Shown: positions 1 through 12,869 of the stretch, piece by piece
Layout: each line of letters starts with the position of its first letter
How positions within the stretch are numbered: position 1 is the first letter of the stretch
Assembly: GCA_019914945.1 (NCBI GenBank)
Contig: CM034102.1
Coordinates: 3,585,501 to 3,649,500, forward strand
Length of the DNA: 64,000 nt
Origin: Typha latifolia
Lineage: Eukaryota > Streptophyta > Magnoliopsida > Poales > Typhaceae
Direction: 5' to 3'
Translations under genes and position numbers: made by a program
The notes under the pieces: model-generated
What the model saw: the letters and a program-made list of their open reading frames with translations, nothing else
Told to the model about the DNA's origin: nothing
The model's database searches: none

Positions 1-15
1 TACTAATAATCAGAC

Positions 16-3000
16 CTGGTCATATAGAAGGCTAGCCTTGTCGAAACGCTTGCGAGCATCCTTGAACAAGTTGAAATAATGTGTAATACCACATTAGTAA
101 TTTCCATAATGAGAGAAACAACTGTAAGGAAGCAGCAAACAAGAAATGTACCTTAACATCATGCAAATCTATGTCGACAAATTGCAGCAATCTGTCATTT
201 AGCATATGCTCAACCTGGAATAACAAAATCATTGAAATACTACAATGAACCAGAAGGAAGGAAAAACAAGAACTTATTATAGCTAGTACATCTGAAAGAA
301 GTTAGAGAAGCAGAAATAGGAAATCTGCTTTTAAGGTATCAAACTTTAGGAGGTCATCTCTATGTTAAGTTCCCCTGCAGGAACTCAAATTCTTGAGAAA
401 AGACCAAGGACATGAGCATGGCAATTAACTTATTATGTCAGGTTGAGCTTCCATTGAAATTCAAATTTACACGTGTAATGAAAATGAAGAGGCACTACAG
501 CAAAGAGCTTAAACATGTCCAAATCCATCATTTTGGACAAGTAGGCAAGTATTTGGGTTAGTAAAGTTAGCAAATATATTCCAGCAACAGCATTTAAAGT
601 TGCATCTTGCCTTCTCAATTTTTGAACCAGAAAAGCAACTGAGAGGATAAGTTTCTCTTTTTACTAAGACAAGTAAAAAGTACTTCCAGCTATTCACATG
701 TGAGACTTGTCTATTTCCTAGATCATGTATCTTTGCACAAATATTGCCTTGATCTCGATATACTTTTCCCTATGTAGAAAGAGAAGTAAATGAAAAAAGG
801 TTTATAGGATCTTGTTGGATCACAAGCTCAAAAAATACCAAAGAAAAAAAACAAAAAAGTTGACATTATGCGGTATCACAATGAAGTAACATGCTGTGAC
901 TGACAGAGTAGAGCATTCCACTATAAAACAAAAGAACCAATATTTTTAATGATGAGTAGCATGCAAGTATAGGCACTATACCTGAGAGCGTAGTACTTCT
1001 TTATAAGTTCCTATTTCCCTCAAGGCAATTGTAAACTTGGTCATAACAGGTCCTGCAAAAAATATGGCCAAAATTTAATATCTTCATGTGCCTCAATTGA
1101 AGAAGACTAGCAGCAAATGATCAGCGCAATGTTGACAGTCAGTGTTCAATGTGAATGAAAGAGAACCTACTAATGGGAATATGCGTCAAACAGACATAGT
1201 TATAGGCTTATAGCAGTACAATGAATTGGTCAGTTTTACTATCATATCAGTAGATCTCAGGTCACCTAGTTTGACTGTATTCACTTCGAAAATAGCAGTT
1301 CCAAAGGCAAAGGTAAAAAAATTAAAATGAAAATTAAAAGGGTAGAAAGAGGGGGAATTGATAGTCTTGCTAAGTGAAGGTAGATACAACAAAAATGGAT
1401 GTAAAATGCACTATTCTCCCACTAAAATTTTAGATGCCCTATAACATTCTTTACAGAAAGGAACTCCACAAGCTACAAAAAATATTACAAATATCTTTTC
1501 GAGATATACACAAATACCAAGAAGTAAATAAGAAGGACCAAGAAATAGTCAACAGGAAGGGAAAAATACACAGAAAATCCATAACGATAAAATGTAGTTC
1601 AAGTTAATTTAGAAAGAAAAAACAGCAGAGCACTAACCTCCAAAAGCAACACTAATGGGGTCATTGTGCCCTCCTCCAAACATTTCAAGAGAGCTTGCAA
1701 AAGCAATATCTCCATCATATCCCTCACCAAGTCCTTCTCTGAAAGCCAAGAGCAAAAAATACTTCATATTGTGCAGCAGAAGACAAGACCAAAATATGAA
1801 GAGGACATTTTGCATATTTAGAAAATCCAAACATCAAAATGAGAGAGAAAAGTGAACAAGGGATTCACACTGCCCGCTAAGCTGACTGAAACTGCATCTC
1901 TTATACCAGAAGAAGACAACCAAAGCGCTTTCTAAGCTGACTATAGGACAAGGCATATGCCATTAGGACCAAAACACCCTCTGTTGGTATTCTAATTTGG
2001 TGTCATTGCTTTACACAGTTAATAGCCTCCATGACTTACAACCAAAATTACAATGATTCATTTAAAACATTAATCTTGCAGCATTGTTCTTTATATCAAC
2101 TTGAAGACCACTTAAATAATGCAGCTATAATTTTTCCACTCATGAACTTTGGGTTTAGCAGTAATTCATAATTCTGCTTGTCCACTCACCGATACAACCC
2201 TAATCTTATTGAATAGAGTGAAACCCTGGTAAATTGAGAGGTTGATGTCCATTGAACAAACTACGGAAGAGGAGTTTTGCAAAAGGGATTTTATATCTTT
2301 TCAACAACTACACCACATGTTTGTCCAATTAACTTTGAAGATCAAAACAGAAGATGTATCTCCCAACATCTGATAGTTGTCGTACGCAGAGAAAAACTTT
2401 ATCCTCAAGACAACAAGAACAACTACAACTACTGGAAGAAGAATAAGAACAAAAATGTCCACACCAAAGTATTTGGGGTACTTTCTAGGCATTCTTCCTT
2501 CATTCAAGTAGGCAAAGGAAAACTTTCCTCTTCTATCTTCTTGCAAGACTGCATTTTTCTGTTCCATGTAGATGCCTTATGTATTCATTGCAAAAACAAA
2601 TTGTATTTTACTTAAAAGAATGCATTTTATCTAACAGTTATAACAAATTCTTCATATATTGTGAAGGAAAATAGTTTTGTAGGATGATTTCAAATCATGG
2701 AAATAGATGCTCTAGCACCAGGGCTAAGAAAGTGTGCACCTTGCCCTCCCAGACTTTGCACTGCTAGTAGCCTCATACAATAGCATGCATTCTAATAAAA
2801 TATTTCCTAATTTTTACGGTTCAAATATTTGATGTACCTTGGTATTATTATTTTTTTGTTATCTATTAGCACACAATCTAGCAAAATGTTGAATTACACG
2901 CATCTTTTCTAAGTTACAATCAAACAAAAATTTGCTTCTATTCAGGATTCAAGCAGCCCAAGTTTAACAAAGTACCTAAAAAATGCAAGATTCATTGTGA

Positions 3001-3030
3001 ATGTTAAAAATCAACTTGTAGTAATCAGCA

Positions 3031-3069
<39 letters not shown>

Positions 3070-6003
3070 ACCGCAAGTAGAAGGCTCATTGCCCTAAGGC
3101 AATATAATGCATATGGAAATTTTAAACAGTTCAAGATCCATGCAACCAATCTGATCACTTTGATAGAAAATCTCAGTTTTGGCCAAATTTCTAAACATTG
3201 GCCACAAAAAGTAGAATCTATATGAAAATTGAGCACAGTGAAATAGTAAAAATTATGTTCTTCTGAGAGAAATATATGTAACATATCTATAAGCTAAAAC
3301 AATTAGGCAACTCATTTAAATGTATAAGTGTACATCCTTGTGTAAAAGTTTTTTAAGTAATAATTGTAGTCAACTGATGATACCCAAACAAAACAATGAA
3401 AAACATAATCATGACTTACGTGTACTTGCGACAACCTTTGTAAAACTTTAAACACCTCTCTCTCAACGACTCAGAACTTTCTTCAAGTGATTGAATCTGT
3501 TTTTCATAAGAAACAAGCTTATCAATAGTGCTAAACAGAAACATAGAATATTAATTCTATGTTCCAATGCACTTATCTGGTTAAACACGAGAGCATGTCA
3601 TTAACACATGCTACTTAGCTGTCATATATGAACAATGAACAGGACTGCAATGAATGTACATAAATGGGAGATAAATTGCTTTTCCAATCATTCTATCTGA
3701 TTGACTACCATGATAAATTACTCTAGATCAAACACTAGTAAGTAGTAATCACATAATTTTCAGATTTTCCTCAAAAGTAATCAAAATAATCTGTATCATC
3801 CAGTGAATAGGAAATGTAGAAGTTATGGAGCAAGGAAGATAGGGATAGCAACAGATTATCAAATCAAGAGAATGAATATTTTCACATACAGTGCAAGCTC
3901 TCTACTCAACCTCGTTGTAAAAGAAAACTTGAGATACCAAGAGTGGAGCATGCACGAGGATACCAGAATGACCCTAATCTATTTGGCGGTATTAGTATGA
4001 TCACACACACTATATAGTTGGATAACTGGAGGCTGTAAACATTTGATAATAAAGCTGGCACAACAAGATGCAATCCAAAGTACATGAAAAGCAAATTAAC
4101 ATCGTACCATTTATTTACTAAAATTACCGTAAACAACTTTCTCAACCAGATATTCCACGGCTAGTCAAATTTTGATTCTATCAAAGCTTGGTTTTAGAAA
4201 TCTAGCTCAATTCTACCAAAGATTGGTTTCTTCAGATTTTTCTTCGAACATAGAAGCAGAAGAACAACAGTCCATGGACAATCATCACACTTAGTGTTGA
4301 CTGGTGCATCCCAATTCTTGACTATAGGAGATCCCCAAAAATCTGCCCAACCCATCCTTCCTATGCAAAGCAGAAGAACAGCTTATGTGTCCATGGACAA
4401 TTTTTATTAAACCTGGTGTTGACTGTTGCATCCCAATTCTTGACTATAGGAATTCCCCCACAATCTGCCTAATCCATCCTTTCTATGCAGGAATCCTAAT
4501 ATATCTTTTCTATGCACTAATACCTTCTGCACCATCTATACACTACATTCCCCTCTAAAAATAACATTTCTCTTCTTCCTCATGCAAGTACAACATGGAA
4601 CTTCTCCAGATATATTCCACAAAACTAGCTATGAGCATTTGACCATTGTCACACCGAACTAGGATTGAAGTTCCCTTCTAATCAATTCCATCTTTTGCTG
4701 GTGATAGCAGATTTTTTGAGGAAGCCTACAGTATTTGAAATCTATTTGCAATAGATGAGTTAAATCTGGTAAATTAAAAGTCATCTTAGTGGACATGACT
4801 CTCTCTGGTAAGGAACCTAGGGAGGCAAGATGTACATATACTAAGACCACAACCAGGAATATTGCTGTGTGCAGGAAATAGATCAAAGGTTGCAACAATA
4901 TTATATTTACCACATCCTCTTGGTCATTCCTATATGATATTCGATCTACTAAGTAAGGCTAGTACTATAGAAGCAACCAAGATACCTATCTAAGACACAA
5001 TATGGACAAGATGTGTGCAGATTTAACTAATAAGTGAGATGACCATAAAAAAGGAAAAATAAAATAAGATTTACAGAAATTTTATGCCAAACTATTATCA
5101 CGTGTTCATTAGTCCCCAAAACCTTGTGTAGTAACTCCATTCATACATGTCCTTGATAAACCAATGTACTTACTAGACACCACATTAAGCTGATGCATGT
5201 GACATGTATTTCCAGCCATTGCCTTTTACTCCAAATCATCGAAGCTTTACAATAGTTACTCCAGATAAATATGTTCAGTCTACCGATTCTATGATTGGTT
5301 TCTTGTGATTGCAGGAACCCAAATTTAAGCTCCTTTTTTCTGAAGATTGGGAAAACCATTGTTTGAAAAATTGGTACAGATAGACCACTACAAAATTGCA
5401 TGCTGAACCAGTAGACTCCATGTGAAATTTGAAACGCAAAAGACTTATCTAAAAGAAATGGGCTGCACTCACCAAATGGCATTCGGACAAGAGCCTGTTG
5501 GACATAGTAATAGTGAAAAATCCTACAACGAGGTTCCAAAGTTTGATAGAATCAGTTGCAACAACAATATCAAGGATAACTTAGATTGCACTACCAGAAC
5601 AAGTTTTCACTCAGTTGAACTGTGTGATAGTTCATCATTGTAGAGGGCAAATCCTTATTTCACTATTCGAAAAGAAGATTGATAGATGTCTAAATATTTC
5701 ATATCAAGTACCAAAAAGAGCCGTGCCGACCAATTTCCAACGAAAAGTCTGAAGTTGACAGTAATTATGCCTCAACAACCATCCAGTTAACTTGGAAGTC
5801 CAGTAACTGGATTCAATGACCTAAAAAGTTATCCTCTCTAGGTAACTCCAAAGGAAAAAAAACAAAAGGAAGGGTCTTTATACAAACACTTATATCAACA
5901 AAACAGATATACTTAATAACAGTATAAGATGGAGATTGATCAGCTCACAGCGCATCACCTGCTTCCGAAACATCGGGGAATCATCGAGCTTTGAGAAATA
6001 CAT
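16..6003 (-). CDS. AGD3: AGD3/VAN3 (SCARFACE)-like ARF GTPase-activating protein, 5' part, BAR domain
   Basis: Six exons of a gene reading leftward and continuing off the window: 6003-5959, 3496-3420, 1738-1638, 1052-982, 214-152, 60-16. They join in phase to 134 residues starting MYFSKLDDSPMFRKQ and containing LGEGYDGDIAFAS and VEHMLNDRLLQFVDIDLHDV. These match the N-terminal BAR domain of plant ACAP-type ARF-GAPs such as Arabidopsis AGD3. In that family the BAR domain is followed by PH, ArfGAP and ankyrin domains, which would lie left of base 1. Members act in trans-Golgi vesicle traffic and vein patterning (family knowledge). The start is the ATG at 6003, which gives the conserved N-terminus. 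Intron 1 is about 2.46 kb and holds a 119-bp tandem duplication; intron 2 carries a (GA)n tract. The family call is strong. AGD3 rather than a close paralogue is less certain. Confidence 0.92.
3034..3066. repeat. (GA)n microsatellite
   Basis: About 16 uninterrupted GA units inside intron 2 of the AGD3-like gene. On the coding (-) strand it reads (CT)n. Confidence 0.95.
4256..4490. repeat. Imperfect tandem duplication, period 119 bp
   Basis: Two adjacent copies, about 4256-4370 and 4375-4490, lie in intron 1 of the AGD3-like gene. Both contain tccatggacaat, gcatcccaattcttgactat and cctatgca-like words at a spacing of 119 bp. They differ by scattered substitutions and small indels, so the duplication is not recent. 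No coding content is seen. Confidence 0.85.
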
Positions 6004-7199
6004 GGTGAAGCTGCGACTTTTTCCTTTTCACCGGACCCAATCCTCATCAACGCCCACGCCCGATACCAATGAGAGCCAAGAAGTCCTTCGAATCCCTCAG
6101 AACCCACCAAAATGAGCAAGATCGAGTGCCCACCGCTCGAATCCAGCTCCGGCGGATCCGAACCCGTCCAAACTCAAAGTTTTAGCCAATCCCTCAGCTC
6201 CGATCATCTCCGGAACCGGTTCCACAGCCAAATCATGCAATGTTCATCAATATTCAAGATCGCCCCCCACAGGAAACCCTAAAATCCGAAGAAAAATCGA
6301 TAAAAAAGCGAAAAATCACAACAGCAGAAATGGATTTGGTCTTCGAGATGGCTCCGATCGGAGGAACGAAGGAAGGATTTGGGGGAGGGAACAAAGAGGG
6401 CCCAAAGAGAGAGAAGAAAAGGGGAGAGAGAGAGAGGGGGAAGGGAAAAAAAGAGAAAGGAATAGGGGAGAGAGAGAGAGAGGAAAAATAAAGGAAAAGA
6501 AAAGAAAAGAAAAAGTAGCTCTTTTCTCTGAGAGATTACAAGTAATTAAACTAAGCGGTTTACAGGAGAGTTCAAATTAAGGGGTTACTTAAATAAGAAG
6601 TCCAGCGCTAATTATTTGTGATTTGGAGGAGGGTCACCCATCGGTGAGTGTAAAAGATTGCACTTCACCTTTAGGTTGGCCAGCTAAGCTATACTTTTCC
6701 CCTGTCAACTTTTGGTTAAGAAGAATACCTTAAAATTAACAATTGATGCTTGCAAGGTAGAATATACTTATGCTTTGATGCTCTCTCTTTTTTTTTTTTA
6801 ATAAAAAGAAAAAAACCTATGGTTTGATGAATGGATGCTATCCAGAGCGAAACCTATATAACTTTGATGGTGAAATGCAAAAAAATTATATCTTATAAAA
6901 ATTCATGCTAAGATAGATAAAGATTTAGAACAAACTATATATATTTCATATTTCATGCATTGTACCTGATTCTCTCTGATCGGGGTTATATTATATTTAA
7001 TTTAAATTAAACAACTTTCCACACCTTTATATTGGCAGGAGTATAAAATAAAGGTTATCTTCACCGGGGGGCAGTGTAGTGATCACACCCCACCCACACA
7101 CACCGTAATTATGACGGACATCTCAAACTTAATCATATTTCTTTTAAATTAAAACGCTTTTCGGAAAATTATTTAAACGAAAGAAACACCACATCCGAC
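6004..7199 (-). promoter_or_regulatory. 5' UTR and promoter side of the AGD3-like gene
   Basis: No coding content was found. Directly upstream of the ATG (6004-6330 on the minus strand) the sequence is moderately GC-rich, as expected for a 5' UTR. A purine-rich stretch at 6405-6515 (GA and GGAAA runs) would be a pyrimidine-rich leader or core promoter on the minus strand. Beyond 6540 it becomes AT-rich intergenic sequence. I cannot place the transcription start or a TATA box. Confidence 0.5.
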
Positions 7200-7620
7200 C
7201 CTGACAATTCTGAAGGCCGAGTGGGCCGGAGGCTCCGCGCGTCGCTTTATTGGATCCCTTTACTGGGCCCCACCCTTTCAAAACTTACAGCCACCCGAAC
7301 CCAGGCCTACGAACTCTACCCTCTCTCTCACTAGTCGATGGGCCCCGCGCACAGTGTCCAGTGGGGAGGGGGGGGGTCTTATTTCCAGGTCAAGATCCGA
7401 GGTCGATGGCTTGTCCGGGACGAAATGATTCGGCCCGCGGGCTTCCCTCCTCGTTTCGCGCGCAAGGCGGAGCCCACGCCCGGAGAGCGGTGAGCGCACC
7501 GCCGGAGGAGCTTAACAGAGGACTCGCCATCGTGGCCGTCCGATCCGAATGCTCGCTTAATCATCACCGCTGACTGAGACCAAGTTCTTCCGTGATGTCA
7601 CACCTGATCGAGTGGCCCCC
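7200..7620. other. GC-rich, CpG-rich block with no recognisable gene
   Basis: An abrupt island of GC-rich sequence in AT-rich surroundings. It contains several GGGCC/GGGCCC words (7223, 7265, 7340) of the site II/TCP type found in plant promoters, plus the promoter-like word gccgtccgatccg near 7535. Short open frames on both strands resemble no known protein and look like by-products of GC content. It could be a promoter of an unannotated transcript or a remnant of an insertion. Confidence 0.4.
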
Positions 7621-10600
7621 ATTTTGGTGGACACACATGACAGTTTGGGAACATGTAAACTGTACGATCCGCCGTACGTTACTTTTTTACGATTTCAACC
7701 CTGCGGATTCCGGGATTTACGAATAATGCTCGCTCGAGGGTTTGAAGTTCATATTTTTACAATTCTGGAGGGCCTACTTGCAAATTTGCGGTCGTAACGG
7801 GCATTGATTTCTTGGGCCTCGACGAGGATAAAAAAATAAAAAATAAATTGTGGCAGGAGAGGACAAAGTATTTGTCTTCTTTGAATTCTCTCCAGCATGG
7901 GGAAGAAGAATAGAAACAAAAGGTCTTTGTAAAGCATGGGAACAAAAAGAAGGGGTTCTACGTTGGAGAAAAGAGACAGAATCTAAGGTTGGGCTCCGTA
8001 ATTTTGGGTCCAATTTTGAATGTCTCGTTTGGACTTCATGCATTATTGCCTAAATTAATTCTACATATAAGACTAGTTGAAGTTTAAATAAGGAGTAATT
8101 GCAACAGTCAGTAGACTATTTACTAATGCATAGAAAGACTCACTTACCATAAAGAAATAGTTTAGTTATTAAATTTTTTAAGGAACATAGAACTAGTCTT
8201 TCCTCTCTCTGTGATCCACTAATGACATTGGCCCAACTTGGCCCAACTTATAGGTAATGTACTGCTGCACAAGAACTGATAGCAGAAATAGAGATTAATG
8301 AGAAGTAAGGCTGAAAAGTTTATGCTGATAGGCAACGAATCAATATTATTTTCATCCCTTTGCTTGTGATCATGCAATGTTAGATACTTCTTGCAGTGTA
8401 CAAGAGAAAGCAATAGCAGCAGAAAGAGTTTTATCTCAAGCATTTTTTAGGAGGAGTATATCTTCTAGTTTCTTATGATTCTTATCTCCATTGTGATCCA
8501 AATACATGTACTTATCATTGGATTCTAAGCAAACAATTCTTGTTCTAATTGTTAGCTGAAGCCTTTTGTGTATATTTCTCGCCTTTCCATCTCAAGATTC
8601 CCAAGTTGGAAGATATTGCTCCTCTACTACTTCACGATGGTCCATGTTATTGTTATGAATTTTTACCATTATATTCTTATAACTTCAGTTTCTTCTTAAT
8701 ACAATGATGCTTTTTTTTTGTTCAGAGTAGACTGTTAAAGAATTCAACATCATATCAGTAGGTGGCACGTCGAATTATCTTGGTTCGAGTCGATTTCATC
8801 GAAAGATACTCTTTCCTTACTTTACTCGTCTACTGCTCAAGGAAAATGATGCTTGATTAGTTAGCAATCAATCATACAGATGAGCCTTTTAATCATTTGA
8901 TAAACGATAACTTCACGAGCTTCCAAATTATGAAAGAACTATGAACAGACAGTCGGAAAGAAATTTTCTAGAGTAGATATCAATTGATGACATGCAGTGA
9001 TGGAGAAGGGTAGCAATGTTTCTGAAATTTATAGTACAACAATACAATTCTTTTAGCACTCTCAACTCTTTCATTTTTCTACACTTGTGCTACATTCAAA
9101 ACCACAAATCAACAAGACCACTTGACAATATTTTCTTTGATTTTATTTTCCCCTATAAACAATGATTCATCAGCGTAACTGATCAGCACCCAAATTATTA
9201 TAAAAAAATAACATAAGAAACTTGAGTATTCTTTGCATCTGTCAACCCTCATCTGCTGAGTTCTTCGCTCCAAATTCTGTTTTTGTTCACTGAAACATCT
9301 CTCTCACTCATTTCACAGCAATGAAGTAACCATTACTTGAAGTCTCGAAATTAATCTGAATATGTATATCGCCTCTATAGTTTAAGACTAATTCTCAAGT
9401 CAAGCAGTGGGTTGTTACTATTACTTATAGGGCCTTTTCTTAGTACTTCCTTTTGCTTAATCGCCTCTTAACTGTAAAAAGATTTTGTACAAGAAACAGG
9501 AAAAAGGAACAGAAGTAATCAATCACTATCTTGTTCACTCTGAATCACTCACATTGTTAAACTGTTGCCATCTCTGTCCAAGCTACATGAATCATGATGT
9601 GAGCTATTTACTAACTACAAAGAGATCTAATTGACAGAGTTTTTTTTTTTAAAATCTCTTTCTTTGACATATTAGTTGTGATTTAAGCATTCCTTAATCC
9701 ATATAACTAGTCAAATCCTCATGCGTGGTTGAAGAGTTCCTTATCACACTAAATTTAGTGTAATTTGAGCCTGGAGATGCCTAGAAATATCCAACAATTT
9801 GTTTCATAAATGTTTTGAGAACTGTACTCAGTCACTATCATGCACGCCAAACAAATGAATTGTTATCATCAATCACTTTCATAGATGGTAATGGGCCACT
9901 ATAAGAACTCCTTTACCAAACAATGGATGGCCTCCAATATTTCACTAATTGTGATTATAGAATTAGGTTTGCTTGTAAGGTGGGCCAAATATCTACTAAG
10001 TGGAGTGAAAAGAAAGATAAGAAGTTGTTTAAGAGAATGAAGGCAATTATACAAACAGGTAATTGTCAGATTGCCTACAGTAATACATAGATTTCAATAA
10101 CAGAATCAAAGTGAAGAGGAATTAGTATTAGGTGCAACTAAGACCTATCTGAAGTTACAAGCGGTTCTTAAACAACTTGTTAAGGATTAGGATATAATCA
10201 TGTATAACCCTCCAATGTTTCATATCTACATATTTGCTCTTCTAAATTTCATATTTACATGCGTACATTTTAAGACTCATAATTTTTGCATGGATATGCT
10301 TCACGTTACTTTTTGATAACCGTAGGTAAAAAGCAAAGAGTTTTAAGAAATATTCATAGAAAAAACTAATTTTTTTTAAAGGAATATACGCATAAATATT
10401 AACTTTTGAGTAATATATAGAAATAACAGATTTTTAAAGAGTATGCATGGAAAAAAAAAAAACCTATAATCTATTTCATTATATGTATAAGATCACTAGA
10501 GATCCATTTTGAATCATCTCTAATTATCCAAACAACAAATACTTAGATGTCCTACCTATATTAGTTGGTATGGGAGAATCTTGTGCTATTGGGTTGCATA

Positions 10601-10865
10601 TGATTGAGTTCAGTGCAAACAAAAAAACAAGACAAGATTGTTTGAGAAATGGAATCTGGACGCTAAGTAGGACACTTTGAAACAATTAAAAATTTATAGC
10701 AATGGTCCATCATAGCTGATGTAGTAGTGCCCAAATGGGACACATCAGTCTTTCTAGTTATTTGTGGGTGTAGTTAATGGTGTTAAATTCTTTTTCTCAT
10801 TTCTTAGTGGTAGTTAACTCTCCAATCGGCTCGCACGTTTTTCCAATTACCATATAAATTAATTA
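7621..10865. other. Intergenic, AT-rich, nothing recognised
   Basis: I see no exon-like frame, RNA gene or clear transposon ends in this stretch, which lies between the divergent AGD3-like and HMA-domain genes. Degenerate transposon debris is possible but cannot be shown by eye. Confidence 0.5.
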
Positions 10866-10894
10866 TTGGATTTGGATATAAAAAGGTCCTTAGA

Positions 10895-10947
10895 GGAGAG
10901 AGAGAGAGAGAGAGAGAAGAAGAAGAAGAAGAAGAAGAAGAAGAAGA
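10895..10947. repeat. (GA)n followed by (GAA)n microsatellite in the 5' leader of the HMA gene
   Basis: About 11 GA units run directly into about 9 GAA/AAG units, ending 48 bp before the chosen ATG at 10995. The tract is purine-only on the sense strand and is complementary in sequence to the (CT)n tract just after exon 1. Confidence 0.9.
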
Positions 10948-10994
10948 GCGAGCTCCAAAATAAAAAGCTCCATGGAGAAGATAATGACTTAGCA

Positions 10995-11049
10995 ATGGAT
11001 AGAATGCAAGAGCTAAGGTTTGCAGAGAACTTGACCCTTCCTTCGGTAT

Positions 11050-11108
<59 letters not shown>

Positions 11109-12869
11109 TTCTTTATATATATATACACCATAGTAGTCTTAGTTTGATCATGCAATATAAAGTCTTTCTTCCATATGCACTTACTCATTCGATTCATTCT
11201 GATTCAATCTGATTCAGACAACCAAACAGCTTCTTAATTCACCTGTTTTAGACTCCTTTAGAGGAAACTTTGAGTCTCTTCTAGGAATTATCCTTGATCT
11301 TACTTTTTTTTCGACGAACTTGTTGCTTTAAAGATCCTCATGAAAGAAAAAAAATCCAGATGCGCATAGATGATGTATATGTATATGTTAGACACTGTCA
11401 ACTCTCACCTAAGTTTGAAAAGATCTAAATAAGTTAGTGGTTTATGTCTTCAAGATCCTTTCAAATTAATTTCCTACCCCTCTATTATATTCTTCTCCAC
11501 CTTCATGTGCATGGATTCACTTTACCCTATGTATGAATAGATGTTGTTAGTTGAAAACGTCATCATTCGAAATGCCACAATAATTGTCCTAGAAAATTTC
11601 CACTATTATATTAAGATACTCCCTCGAATTTGTAATTAAGTATCAAAGTTATACTACCAAACTTATTTATTAACCTTTCATTTCTATAACGTAGCACGCA
11701 TGTGCATTACATATGAATGATCCACTTATCCAATTTTTTATTACAAAAAACAACAAGAAGAAGAATTTATTCTAGTATAAAAATAGTTGAATAAATTAAT
11801 AGTAGTCCTAATTATTAATAGATGATGATATAATAGTTGGGAATTTGTACACGCCTATCAGTTTGTCTTACAGACATAAATGTAGTTTTTCTAACAAAGT
11901 ATGAAGTCAAGGCTACTTCACATGCTCACGTTCAAACTTTTATCCAGCCTGGTTTGAAAACTTTAATTATATTTCCTTTCACATGCCATGATGTTAAGAT
12001 GGCTGCATTTAATATGAAAGCGATTGCAATTGAGTGAAGAAAATAGGGGTATATATATGTTGATTATGAGTTAGGATTAGCTGTGAATTTGTTTAATCTT
12101 TTACTTGTCTAAGCCTTTGCATATGTTCTTAATTAATTTATGTGACGTGGAATGTGAATCTTGACGTAAATAGGAGCAGGTTATTGTCATTAACGCACAT
12201 ATGGGATGCAACCACTGTCGGCGGAGGGTCACCAAGATCGTCGCTAAGATGAACGGTGAGGATAAAATCGTGCAATTAATAAAAATAAATGAATGAGTAA
12301 ATTACTGTTTACCCTCTTATGGTTTGATCCGATTTTGATTTACCTCTATGGAATTTACTTTTTAATCTTAGACGCTTAACCTTATGTGATGCACATTAAG
12401 TTACAACTATTAGTCAACCGTTAAGAAGGATATAAAAAGATGAATTACCCTCACAGAGATATAATCTGGACCGTTTCGTTATTTAGCACCAATAATGATA
12501 GAGGCAGTCTAGTCGTATCATTAATCTGGGACAAATCTATCTAACAATTATAATTTGATCAGACCGCATACGAGCTAAAGTGTTTAAGTTTAAAGGATAA
12601 ACTGAAATTTGCCCAAAAAAATTATCAGTTCAAACGAGATATCACTTTGAATTGTAAGATCAACTGAAACAGCCATTAAATGCAACAGTTGACTCTTCTT
12701 TTTAGCAGGATTGCTAGATTATATGGTGGACTTTAGCAAGCAAGAAGTGACTGTGAGAGGGGTAGTGGTCAGCAAGAAGAACAGATCTCCAAGGATATGC
12801 AATCACATCAAGAAGAGATTTACTCACTGCATGGGTGTGCTTAAATTGATGTGCTGCTGTCATTTCTGA
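10995..12869 (+). CDS. Small heavy-metal-associated (HMA) domain protein
   Basis: Three exons, 10995-11045, 12174-12255 and 12709-12869, give a 97-residue protein. Phases agree and donors and acceptors are GT-AG. The centre reads VIVINAHMGCNHCRRRVTKI: an HMA/Atx1-like fold start with the metal-binding M-x-C-x-x-C motif (MGCNHC). A second half, VDFSKQEVTVRGVV, fits the domain's later strands. Related plant proteins (HIPP/HPP class) bind copper, zinc or other soft metals through the two cysteines. This one lacks an obvious C-terminal CaaX isoprenylation box; it ends CCCHF, so it is not a classic HIPP. An in-frame ATG at 10866 exists, but starting there would translate the GA/GAA microsatellite, so I prefer 10995. 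Intron 1 begins with a long (CT)n tract. Intron 2 holds a possible MITE. Confidence 0.8.
11050..11104. repeat. (CT)n microsatellite at the start of HMA gene intron 1
   Basis: About 27 CT units begin a few bases after the exon 1 donor (GTATGA at 11046). It is complementary to the (GA)n tract at 10895-10917, so the two could pair across exon 1 in the pre-mRNA. Confidence 0.95.
12295..12620. mobile_element. Possible non-autonomous DNA element (MITE-like) in HMA gene intron 2
   Basis: The left end (taaattactgtttaccctc, 12297 on) and the reverse complement of the right end (caaatttcagtttatccttt, about 12600-12619) are imperfect inverted repeats enclosing about 325 bp with no coding potential. Intronic elements with such ends are common in plants. 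I cannot see a clean target-site duplication, so the class is undecided. Confidence 0.4.

Noticed and set aside
2277..2615. 112-residue plus-strand frame inside the AGD3-like gene
   Set aside because: Lies in an intron, antisense, AT-rich with no family resemblance.
7250..7573. 107-residue open frame in the GC-rich block
   Set aside because: No family resemblance, competing frames on both strands, and explained by GC content lowering stop frequency.
10866..10994. Upstream in-frame start for the HMA protein
   Set aside because: It would encode a poly-Glu/Arg/Lys stretch from the GA/GAA repeat; the leader ATG at 10995 gives the natural family start.
10859..11197. Frames rich in RERERE and SLSLSL around the microsatellites (also 18394-18864, 2976-3284)
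   Set aside because: They are translations of (GA)n/(CT)n repeats, not proteins.
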